The notes beneath the pieces are model-generated. The model did not search any database. It worked only from the letters and a program-made list of their open reading frames with translations, and was not told where the DNA came from. 64,000 nt of DNA from an uncultured Lachnospiraceae bacterium (GTDB taxonomy: Bacteria; Bacillota; Clostridia; Lachnospirales; Lachnospiraceae). The stretch is taken from contig CANOCU010000003.1 of the NCBI GenBank assembly GCA_947564645.1, positions 67,934 to 131,933 on the forward strand, in the 5' to 3' direction. Below, one piece after another: positions 1-8,748 of the stretch. The position numbers and the translations under genes are program-made. The first letter of the stretch is position 1; each line of letters begins with the position of its first letter.

Positions 1-263
1 AGATTTCCCCGGCTCTCTATAATCCCTCTGTTTCTTCCTACATGCAGCCCCGGCCTATCATCATAGATGTATTTCAAATTTTGTATCTTATTTTGAAATT
101 CTTTTGCCACAATTTTTGTCTTATCCGCAGAACCATTATCAATAATTAGTACTTCATACATATCCTGTCCTGCCCTTTGACTTGCAATACTTTGTAAAAC
201 TCCCTTTAACAGTTTATCTCTGTTTTTCGTCGGAATTACAATAGACAATTTTATATCTCCCAT
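1..263 (-). CDS. Glycosyltransferase family 2, N-terminal part (cut by window edge)
   Basis: The reading frame starts at the ATG at 263 and stays open to base 1, so only the first 87 or so residues are visible. They show the nucleotide-sugar binding start of a GT-A fold: SIVIPTKNRDKLLKGVLQSI, then a VLIIDNGSADKT segment with the early acidic residue of this family, then GLHVGRNRGI. A purine-rich AAAGGG lies about 11 bases upstream. It would move a sugar from a nucleotide donor to a lipid-linked or growing surface glycan in the cytoplasm. The next three glycosyltransferase genes lie directly upstream on the same strand, so it is probably part of that operon. Donor and acceptor cannot be read from the sequence. 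Confidence 0.85.
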   Translation of the reverse strand, partial: MGDIKLSIVIPTKNRDKLLKGVLQSIASQRAGQDMYEVLIIDNGSADKTKIVAKEFQNKIQNLKYIYDDRPGLHVGRNRGIIESRGN

Positions 264-310
264 CAATATGGCTACCCTTTCTAAGAATAACATTCAACAT
301 AATTCAGATA

Positions 311-1246
311 CTAATTGAGTCCTATTTCCACCAATATCTTTTTTTCTCTCCAATTTAAATATGGATTTCGCAGTCCACGCAAGAGCATATTGCGAAGCAT
401 TTTTTTTACTCTTTTTTCAATATTAATATACTTATTTCGCTCCCAACTTTTCTGAATATTTCCAATAATATAAATAGCTGCTTGAATATATCCGGCTTCA
501 GCCTGCATAATTAGTTGTGGATATCTTTTTTTGATATCTGTACAGATATCTCTTTTAAACAATAAGTAATCAACTTTCCTAAGGTAAAACTCTTTATTTG
601 ATCTACTATCCTCCCTATAGCGATTGAAATATTTTGCTTTTCCTACATGAATCACGTTTCTCGCCTTTTTAGTCAGATTATAGACTACTGGAACATCCTC
701 ACTTCCTCTTCCAACCGGAAACAAAAGATTTTCAAATAATTTTCTCCGAAAAAGTTTCGTACAAACGGAACTACTTATTTTTCTTATTAGAAGCACTTCA
801 CTCAACGCTTCTTCACGCGTATACTTTTTTGTCGTACTCAAATAACATATCTCTCGTCTATTATTTTTAGAAAATATGCATACTCTACCGCAGCATGTAA
901 TGTCTACATCATCATACATATACGCCAACAATATTTCATACATATCCCTTGCTATATAGTCATCACTGTCTATAAACCCAATATACTCACCCTTTGCTGC
1001 TCTCAATCCTGTGTTTCTTGCTAATGCAGGTCCTCCATTTTTCTGATGTATAACCTTAATCCGTTTATCAATCTCAAGATATGAATCACAAATCTCCCCG
1101 CTGCGATCTGTCGAACCATCATTTACCAAAATAATCTCAAGATTTGTATATGATTGTTGTAAAACAGATTCTATACATCTATTCAAATATAATTCCGCAT
1201 TATAAATTGGAACTATTACACTTATCATCGCCTCCTTGTGCTCCAC
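311..1246 (-). CDS. Glycosyltransferase family 2 (EpsJ-like)
   Basis: A 311-residue GT-A glycosyltransferase. The N-terminus has ISVIVPIYNAELYLNRCI and ILVNDGSTDRS, followed by GPALARNTGL and GEYIGFIDSDDYI, whose SDD is the metal and nucleotide binding DXD-type motif. The C-terminal third is rich in Lys and Arg, which fits membrane association. The start is a GTG with GGGAGG eight bases upstream; the ATG six codons later has a GGAGG that sits too close. It is one of a run of four family 2 transferases, so it probably adds one sugar of a repeat unit. Specificity is unknown. Confidence 0.9.
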   Translation of the reverse strand: MEHKEAMISVIVPIYNAELYLNRCIESVLQQSYTNLEIILVNDGSTDRSGEICDSYLEIDKRIKVIHQKNGGPALARNTGLRAAKGEYIGFIDSDDYIARDMYEILLAYMYDDVDITCCGRVCIFSKNNRREICYLSTTKKYTREEALSEVLLIRKISSSVCTKLFRRKLFENLLFPVGRGSEDVPVVYNLTKKARNVIHVGKAKYFNRYREDSRSNKEFYLRKVDYLLFKRDICTDIKKRYPQLIMQAEAGYIQAAIYIIGNIQKSWERNKYINIEKRVKKMLRNMLLRGLRNPYLNWREKKILVEIGLN

Positions 1247-1274
1247 TAATAATTCCTCCCACTACTATTTTTAT

Positions 1275-2219
1275 CTAATTAACTCTTCCCAGTTTCTTAA
1301 ACGCATAACTTATTATTTCTTTTTTTGAAAGTTCCTTTTTACAAAAAAGCTTTAAAAAAATATTAATGTTTTCTTTTGACGGCTTTCTTATAACTCTACG
1401 CAAACTTCCATCCACATACTGCAGAAGCCTGTTTTTAATGTCCACCTGCTCGCCATAACAATCCGCCAGCAAATTTTTCAGTTCCATATCCGTTTCATAA
1501 TGATATAGATCCAGATTCCTGTTTGCATGTGTTGCCGTCCATCCGTCGCCCTTATATCGTTTTCTGTATACAGACCACTCTTCTTCCGCAAAATAGATAT
1601 CACCTTTTAGGCCAAGTACAATACTTAATTTCACATCACTATTTACATTACACCTTTTTATCATACTAAATTCTTTTTGTGGCATTTCTTTCCAAATATT
1701 TCGATACATCCAGCCAGACAAATGACCAAGCAGATCAAATTTCAGAGCATCTTCTTTGGTATAGACATGCTCCTGTTGATGATGAAATATACCTTCAAGA
1801 TGATAAGGGAGTTTTTTCCCATGTTGATCCAGAATCTTTACATTATGTGTGGTTCCAATATACTGTAAATGTGTATCAAGAAATTCCGCTTGACATTTTA
1901 GTTTTTCGGTATAAGTCCAATAATCGTCTCCCTCTAATACTGCAATGTACTGTCCTTGACATCTCTTCCTTAAATCTGCCTCATTTTTCAGCGCGCCAAT
2001 ATTTTTATTATGTTTAATCAATTTTATTATTTCCGGGTACATTTTTTGATATTTCTCAACAATATCCCTTGTATGATCCGTAGAGCAGTCCTCTCCTATC
2101 AATAATTCATATCGAAAATCAACATTTTGGTTTAAAACACTCAAAATTGCCTTCTCTATATATTTCTCATGATTATATGTAACCATCATTACGCTGACTT
2201 TTATTTCTGAGCAGATCAT
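1275..2219 (-). CDS. Glycosyltransferase family 2
   Basis: A protein of about 314 residues with a GT-A N-terminal domain: VSVMMVTYNHEKYIEKAILS, then LLIGEDCSTDHTRDIV, then GQYIAVLEGDDYW, where EGDDYW supplies the DXD-type motif. This ending is typical of transferases found in capsule and rhamnan-type clusters. I place the start at the ATG at 2219 because GGGAGAGG lies nine bases before it; a further ATG eight codons upstream lacks a good site. It lies between two other glycosyltransferases on the same strand with short gaps. The sugar transferred cannot be inferred. Confidence 0.88.
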   Translation of the reverse strand: MICSEIKVSVMMVTYNHEKYIEKAILSVLNQNVDFRYELLIGEDCSTDHTRDIVEKYQKMYPEIIKLIKHNKNIGALKNEADLRKRCQGQYIAVLEGDDYWTYTEKLKCQAEFLDTHLQYIGTTHNVKILDQHGKKLPYHLEGIFHHQQEHVYTKEDALKFDLLGHLSGWMYRNIWKEMPQKEFSMIKRCNVNSDVKLSIVLGLKGDIYFAEEEWSVYRKRYKGDGWTATHANRNLDLYHYETDMELKNLLADCYGEQVDIKNRLLQYVDGSLRRVIRKPSKENINIFLKLFCKKELSKKEIISYAFKKLGRVN

Positions 2220-2302
2220 TTTCGCATTCCTCTCCCAATACATGCTTTAAAAGCTTTCCAAATAAGTTATAAATGAATTTATCTCAAAGGTTAGTATTAA
2301 TA

Positions 2303-3130
2303 TTAAGTCCAGCCAAATAACATTTTTATACTTTCCCAAAGAACAAACTTATAGGATGATAACATATATTCCAAAAAACCCGTCCTATTATTTCCATAAA
2401 GTGTCTTGGTGGATTGCCCTGCCTTATGATATAAATATGTCTCACTAACCTTCTCCCTCAAACCCACTTTTTTACACCGAAGATACAGTAAATCCTCTTC
2501 ACAGTATAAGAAAGTCCTCGGATCTAAACCGTCATAATATCGAAAATAAGCCGGTGTTAACAATATAGCACACCCCTTAAAAAGATAAACACCCTTATAT
2601 TTTTCCAAAAATTTTTTCCAAAAAATTTCATACAGCGGGTGCTCTTTACACTCTGACATACTCGCTAAATAGAATAATAGCGTTGCAGGAAAAGTAACAT
2701 ATCGATATAACATAGGTATCTCTACATTATGCTTTTCTAGTATTCTGCTACCAATAACCCCTATACCCTCTGCATCTGCTTTTATCATTTTGTCCAAATA
2801 ATCTCTGTCTTCTATTACCACATCCGAGTTAAGTAATAATATATATTCCGCGTGAATTTTGCTTTTGGCATAAGATATCCCTATATTGTTTCCTTTTGCA
2901 AATCCATAATTTTTCCCCGCTTCAACAACAAATATTTTGGAACTATATCTATACTTCTTCCAAAGATATGAAACCGATGCATTATCAGACCCATTATCAA
3001 CAACTACGACATGATAAGAGTCATAATTTTGTTTCAGTATACATTGAATACACTCATCTGTTTCTATATAGTTCATATAATTTAATATGATAACTGCAAC
3101 GCTTTTTCTTTTATTTTCATTCTTATCCAT
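2303..3130 (-). CDS. Glycosyltransferase family 2 (rhamnosyltransferase-like)
   Basis: A 275-residue protein with the WbbL/RfbN-like pattern: VAVIILNYMNYIETDECI at the N-terminus, VVVVDNGSDNASV, then GFAKGNNIGISYA and YILLLNSDVVIED, where NSD is the DXD-equivalent. Later FLYCEEDLLYLR matches the ED-type catalytic base motif of rhamnosyl-type transferases. It belongs to the glycosyltransferase run of the glycan cluster. Assignment as a rhamnosyltransferase rests only on family resemblance. Confidence 0.85.
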   Translation of the reverse strand: MDKNENKRKSVAVIILNYMNYIETDECIQCILKQNYDSYHVVVVDNGSDNASVSYLWKKYRYSSKIFVVEAGKNYGFAKGNNIGISYAKSKIHAEYILLLNSDVVIEDRDYLDKMIKADAEGIGVIGSRILEKHNVEIPMLYRYVTFPATLLFYLASMSECKEHPLYEIFWKKFLEKYKGVYLFKGCAILLTPAYFRYYDGLDPRTFLYCEEDLLYLRCKKVGLREKVSETYLYHKAGQSTKTLYGNNRTGFLEYMLSSYKFVLWESIKMLFGWT

Positions 3131-3145
3131 ACTGTTACTAATTCC

Positions 3146-4414
3146 TTATATTGTACACTCACTCTTTAATTTCCGTATTTTGTGCACTATTATGTCATAT
3201 ACCTTTTCTGCAATAATATTTTGCGCTTTATCCGTATAGTGACACATGTCCAGATACATTCCCTCTTTATGCTCAAATAAGCGCATAAGATTAATGTATC
3301 CGCTTTCATCATTTGCAAATTCGCTAAATGATTTTGCTCCTATGATATGCCTCTCGCTTTCATATAAACTCTTTTCCCGCACATTCATATGTTCCATCGT
3401 AATATTCATCGGATGCAAAAAACCGAAAAAGCAAGCGCCATAAAATTCGGCTATGTGCCGCAATATCCTCATATTTCTATCCCAAAAAGAATACAGTGAC
3501 TCGACTCTATACATTCCACTATAAAATTCCCCTTCTTTCATCCCCCAAATCAATTTTTCTTCATTAAACTGATTCAAACATTCTTTATAAAAAGTATTAT
3601 TTATCCCTCCCATACTTATTACTATTTGTGGCCGCAAGCTATAGCCATCCCGTAATAAACGTAATATATTTGAAACAATATCATCACAAATATTCGCCGC
3701 ATTATAAATCACCACTTCTATTTTTTCTTCATAAAGTTTAGTATATAATTTGCTTATCCAATTTTCCGTATGTAATGTCTCCGAAGAGGTCGAATCACCC
3801 AAAACCAATATTTTAATCCCATCATTTCCGTATTGCTTCCACCCTAATTTACTCTGACAATATAGAGTTGTCTTACCAACAAGAGAATCTTTATACCACC
3901 GTAAATTCGATAGCAGCCACTCGTCGGAGTGTGTATACCATTTCATTGAAGTATAATCCCTATTTTCTAAAGAAAATCCTTGCCTTTCAATTTTCTCCCG
4001 TGCATCAATGATACCTCTCGGAGTTGTTTCATTTATAATAAATAACTTTTTCCTCGTCTTTACCTCATTATCCAACCCCTCTCTGTTACCTGCATTTAAA
4101 TCCGTTATACATACAACGCCTTTCTCCTCATCATTTACGCCATATACATATCCATTAACATCTATCCCATATATGTTCAGCATTTCTTCTATAAGTTTTG
4201 CAGACACAGTCCTTTTGCTATACAAATATATCTCCCTGTTTTCTTCCCGTGCCCAATCTATATATTGCACAAAATTCAACAATTCTTCTGGTTTATCCAT
4301 AACATAGTTAACATCAAAATAAATATCTCCTTGAAAATCCGCTAAAATTTCAAAAATTTCCTCTCTATATTGATTATTGATTACCGAAACTATTATGTTA
4401 TACCCCCCCCCCAC
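3146..4414 (-). CDS. SGNH/GDSL-type hydrolase, downstream part of a gene split at a poly-G tract
   Basis: About 420 codons. The C-terminal half has an SGNH hydrolase fold: KILVLGDSTSSETLH holds the GDS nucleophile block, IVISMGGINNTF fits the GxxN block, and MYLDMCHYTDKAQ gives the Asp-x-x-His catalytic pair near the end. Such enzymes in glycan clusters often remove or move acyl groups. The N-terminal part (YNIIVSV, then EILADFQGDIYFDVNYV) continues a Rossmann-like domain begun in the gene immediately upstream. The only possible starts lie in or next to a run of ten G on the coding strand with no ribosome site, so I believe this is not a separate gene. With 8 or 11 G it would join the upstream frame into one protein of about 582 residues. 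Confidence 0.8.
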   Translation of the reverse strand: MGGGYNIIVSVINNQYREEIFEILADFQGDIYFDVNYVMDKPEELLNFVQYIDWAREENREIYLYSKRTVSAKLIEEMLNIYGIDVNGYVYGVNDEEKGVVCITDLNAGNREGLDNEVKTRKKLFIINETTPRGIIDAREKIERQGFSLENRDYTSMKWYTHSDEWLLSNLRWYKDSLVGKTTLYCQSKLGWKQYGNDGIKILVLGDSTSSETLHTENWISKLYTKLYEEKIEVVIYNAANICDDIVSNILRLLRDGYSLRPQIVISMGGINNTFYKECLNQFNEEKLIWGMKEGEFYSGMYRVESLYSFWDRNMRILRHIAEFYGACFFGFLHPMNITMEHMNVREKSLYESERHIIGAKSFSEFANDESGYINLMRLFEHKEGMYLDMCHYTDKAQNIIAEKVYDIIVHKIRKLKSECTI

Positions 4415-4893
4415 GCATACATATCAGAAATCCGTAGTACTTCTTTTCCATGATATGCATTAGGATATTTGCATTCTGATACGCAAAATAATTCAATATT
4501 TATCTTTTTATCATCCAGCGCTGTACATAACTGATCTGCACCTTTTCCAATTCCATAAATAACGTTTCTTCTTTGATATAAACCACTGTTAATTTCCTGC
4601 TCATCTGACCAATATATCATTTTTTTCGGAAACATTTTAACAAACTCCGCCGGAACATCATCACCTACAATAATAATGCTATTTTCATCTTTCAAAATCC
4701 GAGGTAAAAATTCTATTGGACGATTCATATACCAATTACCTGCATATTCTTCCCTGTCTGTTACAAACCCCCGTATACTAATCTTTCTAAGAGCAGCACG
4801 CATAAACACTCCCATAGAATCTCTATTAATATTCCAAATATAAATATCCATATCCCTATATTTTTCTTTTAAAGTATACAGCGCATAAACCAT
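4393..4893 (-). CDS. Rossmann-like N-terminal part of the split SGNH hydrolase gene
   Basis: A frame of about 166 codons from the ATG at 4893, which has GGGAGG five bases upstream. It has a nucleotide-binding-like segment NVIYGIGKGADQLCTAL and then IELFCVSECKYP, features shared with several other proteins of this cluster. The frame ends just after a poly-G tract with the residues WGGGIT. The typical continuation of this domain (YNIIVSV, then EEIFEIL) is found in the next frame, so the domain is cut in the middle. This may be phase variation by slipped-strand mispairing, a true mutation, or a homopolymer sequencing error. Confidence 0.75.
   Translation of the reverse strand: MVYALYTLKEKYRDMDIYIWNINRDSMGVFMRAALRKISIRGFVTDREEYAGNWYMNRPIEFLPRILKDENSIIIVGDDVPAEFVKMFPKKMIYWSDEQEINSGLYQRRNVIYGIGKGADQLCTALDDKKINIELFCVSECKYPNAYHGKEVLRISDMYAWGGGIT
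4403..4412. repeat. Homopolymer tract of ten C (G on the coding strand)
   Basis: Ten consecutive C on the plus strand lie inside a coding region in an otherwise AT-rich neighbourhood. The tract sits exactly where the upstream Rossmann-like frame ends and the SGNH hydrolase frame opens. Joining the two frames needs one more G or two fewer. Tracts of this kind act as contingency loci in surface-glycan genes of several bacteria. Confidence 0.95.
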
Positions 4894-4961
4894 TTCATCC
4901 TCCCGCACCTCAAAATCTCACGAATAACTCTCTTATACCATAACCACCAATTTTCTCACAA

Positions 4962-5459
4962 CTAGATATTACTCAATATATCTTCTAAGGCAATTAATGG
5001 ATAATCCACTCTTTGTTCTAATTCTTTCTTTATTGAATCATCGAGTACAAACGTTGTAATAACAATTAAATCTACCCTTTCCATTGCATCGGTCATTGTA
5101 ATAATTTCAATATCCGCTTTCAAAGAATTCGCCTTTTGGTCAATCCCATATGCCACTTGTATACTGGTATCTTTTAGTTCCTGTACTAGCGTATTACCAA
5201 CGTATCCCATTCCATAAATCGCAATTTTCTTATACCCATTTTTTTCAAAATAAGAAACCAAACTTTTTCCTTCTTGCTTAATCCTTATCCACTTGTTCAG
5301 CATAAGAAACATATTTAAGTGCTTTTGAGAAAAATACTCCGCATTATTTGCTCGTTGTCGTTCTTTTTTATATTCTATTTCCGCGAAATGTAGCGCTCCA
5401 GCTATTCCAATTACAATCCCTGCAAATAGAGAAATGACCTTTAAAAATACCTTTTTCAT
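4962..5459 (-). CDS. Small membrane-anchored Rossmann-like protein
   Basis: About 165 residues. The N-terminus KKVFLKVISLFAGIVIGIAG is a single membrane-spanning segment, followed by a charged, partly helical linker (KKERQRANNAEY). The C-terminal half contains IAIYGMGYVGNTLVQEL, a GxGxxG-type nucleotide-binding loop, then VDLIVITTFVLDD and PLIALEDIL. I place the start at the ATG at 5459 because the membrane segment begins there; an earlier ATG at 5486 overlaps the stop of the upstream methyltransferase gene by four bases and could be used by coupling. The loop resembles those in neighbouring cluster proteins. The function is not known; it may be a sensor or scaffold for the glycan machinery. 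Confidence 0.7.
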   Translation of the reverse strand: MKKVFLKVISLFAGIVIGIAGALHFAEIEYKKERQRANNAEYFSQKHLNMFLMLNKWIRIKQEGKSLVSYFEKNGYKKIAIYGMGYVGNTLVQELKDTSIQVAYGIDQKANSLKADIEIITMTDAMERVDLIVITTFVLDDSIKKELEQRVDYPLIALEDILSNI

Positions 5460-5482
5460 ATTGCTGTCGCCCTTCGTCAGTT

Positions 5483-6640
5483 TCACATTTTTTTAGAGAC
5501 AATAACTTGTAAGAAATCTCCTTCTAATCCATTTTCAAAATTTTCTTTACTATTAGGAAATTCTACTATTTTAGATTCCATTCCTGTAATCTCATCAATC
5601 ATCTCAAGAAAATCAGCTCCACCCCATTCGTATGTTACCAATGAGCCTTCCTCATTAATTGGATTTCCATGATATATTGGTGGTAAAATCAGTTCTCTTA
5701 TATTCCCTCTCATTTTTATTCTGGGAGTTGTTCTTTTAAACGGGTATAGCGGTGTCGTAAATATATGCTTACCTCCTTTTTTTAAAGTTCTGGCTATCTC
5801 TGTCAAAACCCTTTCCGGACGATTTACATGCTCTAAAACATCCTGTGTAATAAAAATATCAAACGCTTCATCCTCAAAAGTCAAATTTTCTAAATTCTGG
5901 TTGGTTCCATCATCTTGTAGTTTAATACCCAATGGTTCCGATTCATACCAATATGAGTATGTATATTGCGCACACTGCTGCTTAAACATATGCAAAATAT
6001 CTTCAATTGGCGAGCTTTCATGTATTTTCTGGTTTCTCCAATCAGGCATCTCATCCTCTAATACTTTCATCAATGCCCTTTGTCTCGGAATACTTCCACA
6101 GAAGAGACACCTATAATAGTCTCTTAGCCAATAATCAAATGCAATAAAAAGTGTTTGTCCTTTACAGCAGGGACAAATGCCACCATATACTCTCACTGCC
6201 TTTTCTAGGTTTAAAGCAGGTATTTCTTCATATATCTTTTCCCCTAGATTATCCAGTCTGTGTTCGCTTCCCCTATTGCTTTTCTCTCCAATGTTATGAT
6301 ATGAGATCCACATTCTTATCCTGTCAACAGCATCTCCCCGGTAATCCTTTATCCAGCTTTCAATATTGCTGTAATATACCTGTCCATCCTTCTGAAGAAG
6401 AGTCTCAATTTCTTCCTGTTCTATCATAGCAATAACAAACGGATATCCTTGATCCATCAAATCATTATATGAATACACTGGAATTTCCCCTATGGATCCT
6501 ATCTGCTTGTAGTTTTTGTCACAATATGCATATATTAAGTTTTCCATATGAAGTAATCTAAGAAAATCATAATATTGTTTTCCAACTTTTCCTGCGCCAT
6601 ATACAATAATATGATTGTCTGCTATACTCTCCTTATTCAT
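5483..6640 (-). CDS. Rossmann plus zinc-ribbon plus SAM-dependent methyltransferase
   Basis: A 385-residue protein with three parts. Residues 1-110 hold a Rossmann-like module (IIVYGAGKVGKQYYDFL). Around residues 150-185 are two Cys pairs, CPCC and CLFC, suggesting a zinc ribbon. The C-terminal half is a class I methyltransferase: DIFITQDVLEHVNRPERVL and ARTLKKGGKHIFTTPLYP are motifs II to III of the family, though motif I is weak. It probably methylates a sugar or lipid-linked intermediate. The start overlaps the stop of the WbsX-like gene by four bases, so the two are translationally coupled. The substrate is unknown. Confidence 0.8.
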   Translation of the reverse strand: MNKESIADNHIIVYGAGKVGKQYYDFLRLLHMENLIYAYCDKNYKQIGSIGEIPVYSYNDLMDQGYPFVIAMIEQEEIETLLQKDGQVYYSNIESWIKDYRGDAVDRIRMWISYHNIGEKSNRGSEHRLDNLGEKIYEEIPALNLEKAVRVYGGICPCCKGQTLFIAFDYWLRDYYRCLFCGSIPRQRALMKVLEDEMPDWRNQKIHESSPIEDILHMFKQQCAQYTYSYWYESEPLGIKLQDDGTNQNLENLTFEDEAFDIFITQDVLEHVNRPERVLTEIARTLKKGGKHIFTTPLYPFKRTTPRIKMRGNIRELILPPIYHGNPINEEGSLVTYEWGGADFLEMIDEITGMESKIVEFPNSKENFENGLEGDFLQVIVSKKM

Positions 6641-7755
6641 ATGGGTTCCCCTTTCTTATATTCATCAACTGCATTTCTCAGAGCCCGTAGATATGCATAT
6701 CCGTATTTTTTATCCGGTTCTACATAAGCCCCTTCCGACCATTCATTCCACGCATTTAAAAAGACATATTCCTTTTTATTCTTTTCTGCTATATGCAACA
6801 TCTTTGTAATATGTTTCTGGAATTTTTGCGGGCTACTTCCACCCACAATGGTACCCGCTTCATCCTGCCTAGGTGTATTATCCCACCCAGCAAAAACTCC
6901 CGGGAAGGTTTTATATATATTCCTTCTAGCCTTCTTTTCTATACTCCTACATAAATATGAGTACGAAAAAATATTTTTCGCCCAAATCATATTCTGCAGC
7001 TTAGTTCGCTCTGTTTCAACATTATTTATATGGTTTTGTTTCCATAACATCAAACGCTTTCTCCACGATGTCTCATATCTAAATGAACTTACAGGTTCGA
7101 AATCCATATATGCACTATAATAACTCTTATGCTTATCTCGCCCATAAAAGGTATCCATAGCTATTAAGTACAAACCTTTAAACCCATTCTCCCGCGCCAG
7201 TTTTCGCCAAGTAGCAAACAATTGCCCCTTGCACGGTATATCTTGTGGCATATAAATAATGTAAACTGGCTTATCATCTATTTTGATATATCGTTCATCT
7301 TTAAAAAAATCCAATAAATAATAAAAATGCCTTTCCCAATCCTCTTTTTCCCCATAATGTTGTTCTAACAATATATCCTTACTTGTTCGATACCACGTCC
7401 TTTCCCACGACTGATTTGCCCAAATCAAACAGTACGGAAATTTTTCGTTAGATTTATCTTTATAATTCTCAATGGGTTTCTCCAACAATTTTTTACCACA
7501 AAAATAATAATGGTAGAAACAAAAACCACTAATTCCGGCTCTTTTTGCCATCCTTGTGTGCTTCTCCAAAACCTTTAAATCTGACAAATCATAGTAATTA
7601 TCGTCTAAAGGTTCTCTTGGTTGATAATGACCTGGATAAAACGATCTTCCTCTCTTAACATTTGTCCACTCTGTAAATCCTTTACCCCACCACTCCTCAT
7701 TTTCAGGAATGATATGATATTGTGGATAATATATAGATAATATCTTGCTATACAT
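6637..7755 (-). CDS. WbsX-like glycan biosynthesis protein (glycoside hydrolase 99-like fold)
   Basis: A 372-residue protein with the hallmarks of the WbsX family: ILSIYYPQYHIIPENEEWWG at the N-terminus, GKGFTEWTNVKRG, FCFYHYYFCGKKLLEKPI, LIWANQSWERTW, and near the end FLNAWNEWSEGAYVEPD. Members of this family occur in O-antigen, capsule and rhamnan clusters and are thought to act as glycosyltransferases or glycan-processing enzymes. It lies between a radical SAM gene and a methyltransferase gene, overlapping both by a few bases. Family membership is clear; the reaction is not established. Confidence 0.88.
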   Translation of the reverse strand: MYSKILSIYYPQYHIIPENEEWWGKGFTEWTNVKRGRSFYPGHYQPREPLDDNYYDLSDLKVLEKHTRMAKRAGISGFCFYHYYFCGKKLLEKPIENYKDKSNEKFPYCLIWANQSWERTWYRTSKDILLEQHYGEKEDWERHFYYLLDFFKDERYIKIDDKPVYIIYMPQDIPCKGQLFATWRKLARENGFKGLYLIAMDTFYGRDKHKSYYSAYMDFEPVSSFRYETSWRKRLMLWKQNHINNVETERTKLQNMIWAKNIFSYSYLCRSIEKKARRNIYKTFPGVFAGWDNTPRQDEAGTIVGGSSPQKFQKHITKMLHIAEKNKKEYVFLNAWNEWSEGAYVEPDKKYGYAYLRALRNAVDEYKKGEPI

Positions 7756-8695
7756 AATTATGTGCTTCTCCTTTTACATAAGAAGGATTCTTTTCCATCC
7801 AATAATCTATTCCTAATGCTCTACACTTTTCGCATGTACTACTACGCAGCATTTCCTGTCTTTTTATCTGCATCTCTTCATAGGATGCAATTTCAAAAAT
7901 ATTATCCCATGTATAGTCAGCACAGCCACTGTCACTCGCACAGCAAAGTACTAAATTCCCATCACAATCTATAGATAATATGTTTTCTAAAAAGCAACGA
8001 TAGTTTTTAGGTCTCTCACTCAAAAGCTTTTTGACATGAGAAAGATATAATTCTTTTTCTGCCATTCTCCTCATTTCAGCTGGCATTTTTTCTTCTAAAT
8101 ACATTTCAGTCATGCTGTTCCCATTGAAATAAGGATAATATGGATTAAAGTTCAATTTTAATGAATGAGCAAACTGCTCCGCTGCTTCTACTTCATGAAT
8201 ATTAAATTTATACACATGAAATGAAATCATTCCTGTTCCCTTAAAACCTGACTCCAATAAATTTTTACTAATTGCTTTTATATTTTTCTTAATCTGTTCA
8301 AAATTAAACCCGTGTATATAATCATACGATGCTTGCGAAAATCCCGGCATAGAAAAGATAAATATGTCGCAGTTTTTATATATACTATTTCCGTTTGCCA
8401 ATTGTACTTTAGAAGCATTTGTACTCACTGCAAAAGTTTGTTCTTTATCAGCTAAATATTCTACAATCTTGATATAATCTTTGTTTAAAAAGGGTTCCCC
8501 CCAACTATATAACATAATTTCTGTATTTTTCCCAATAATATGGCTTTGATATAAATGTTCATACACTCTAACAAATGCTTCGTACGACATATACTGCTGC
8601 TTAATATATCCTTGCTGTCTATTCCATCCAGTAACACACCATTTGCACTTTGCATTACAATATCCCGAAATATCTATCGAAATACGCGGAAACAT
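7748..8695 (-). CDS. Radical SAM protein with SPASM-like C-terminus
   Basis: About 315 residues. Near the N-terminus ISGYCNAKCKWC is the CxxxCxxC motif that binds the radical SAM [4Fe-4S] cluster. Toward the C-terminus, IDCDGNLVLCCASDSGC and later STCEKCRALG form a SPASM-like set of cysteines for an auxiliary cluster. I start at the ATG at 8695, which has AAAGGAG seven bases upstream; an ATG at 8752 overlaps the preceding gene but has no good site. It probably carries out a radical change on a sugar, lipid or small peptide made by this cluster. The adjacent upstream gene for a probable beta-propeller overlaps the longer reading, suggesting the two work together. Confidence 0.85.
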   Translation of the reverse strand: MFPRISIDISGYCNAKCKWCVTGWNRQQGYIKQQYMSYEAFVRVYEHLYQSHIIGKNTEIMLYSWGEPFLNKDYIKIVEYLADKEQTFAVSTNASKVQLANGNSIYKNCDIFIFSMPGFSQASYDYIHGFNFEQIKKNIKAISKNLLESGFKGTGMISFHVYKFNIHEVEAAEQFAHSLKLNFNPYYPYFNGNSMTEMYLEEKMPAEMRRMAEKELYLSHVKKLLSERPKNYRCFLENILSIDCDGNLVLCCASDSGCADYTWDNIFEIASYEEMQIKRQEMLRSSTCEKCRALGIDYWMEKNPSYVKGEAHNYV

Positions 8696-8748
8696 AATTT
8701 TTCTCCTTTCCAAACTCTCTGTTTTCAAATATAAACGCAAAAGTTTTA

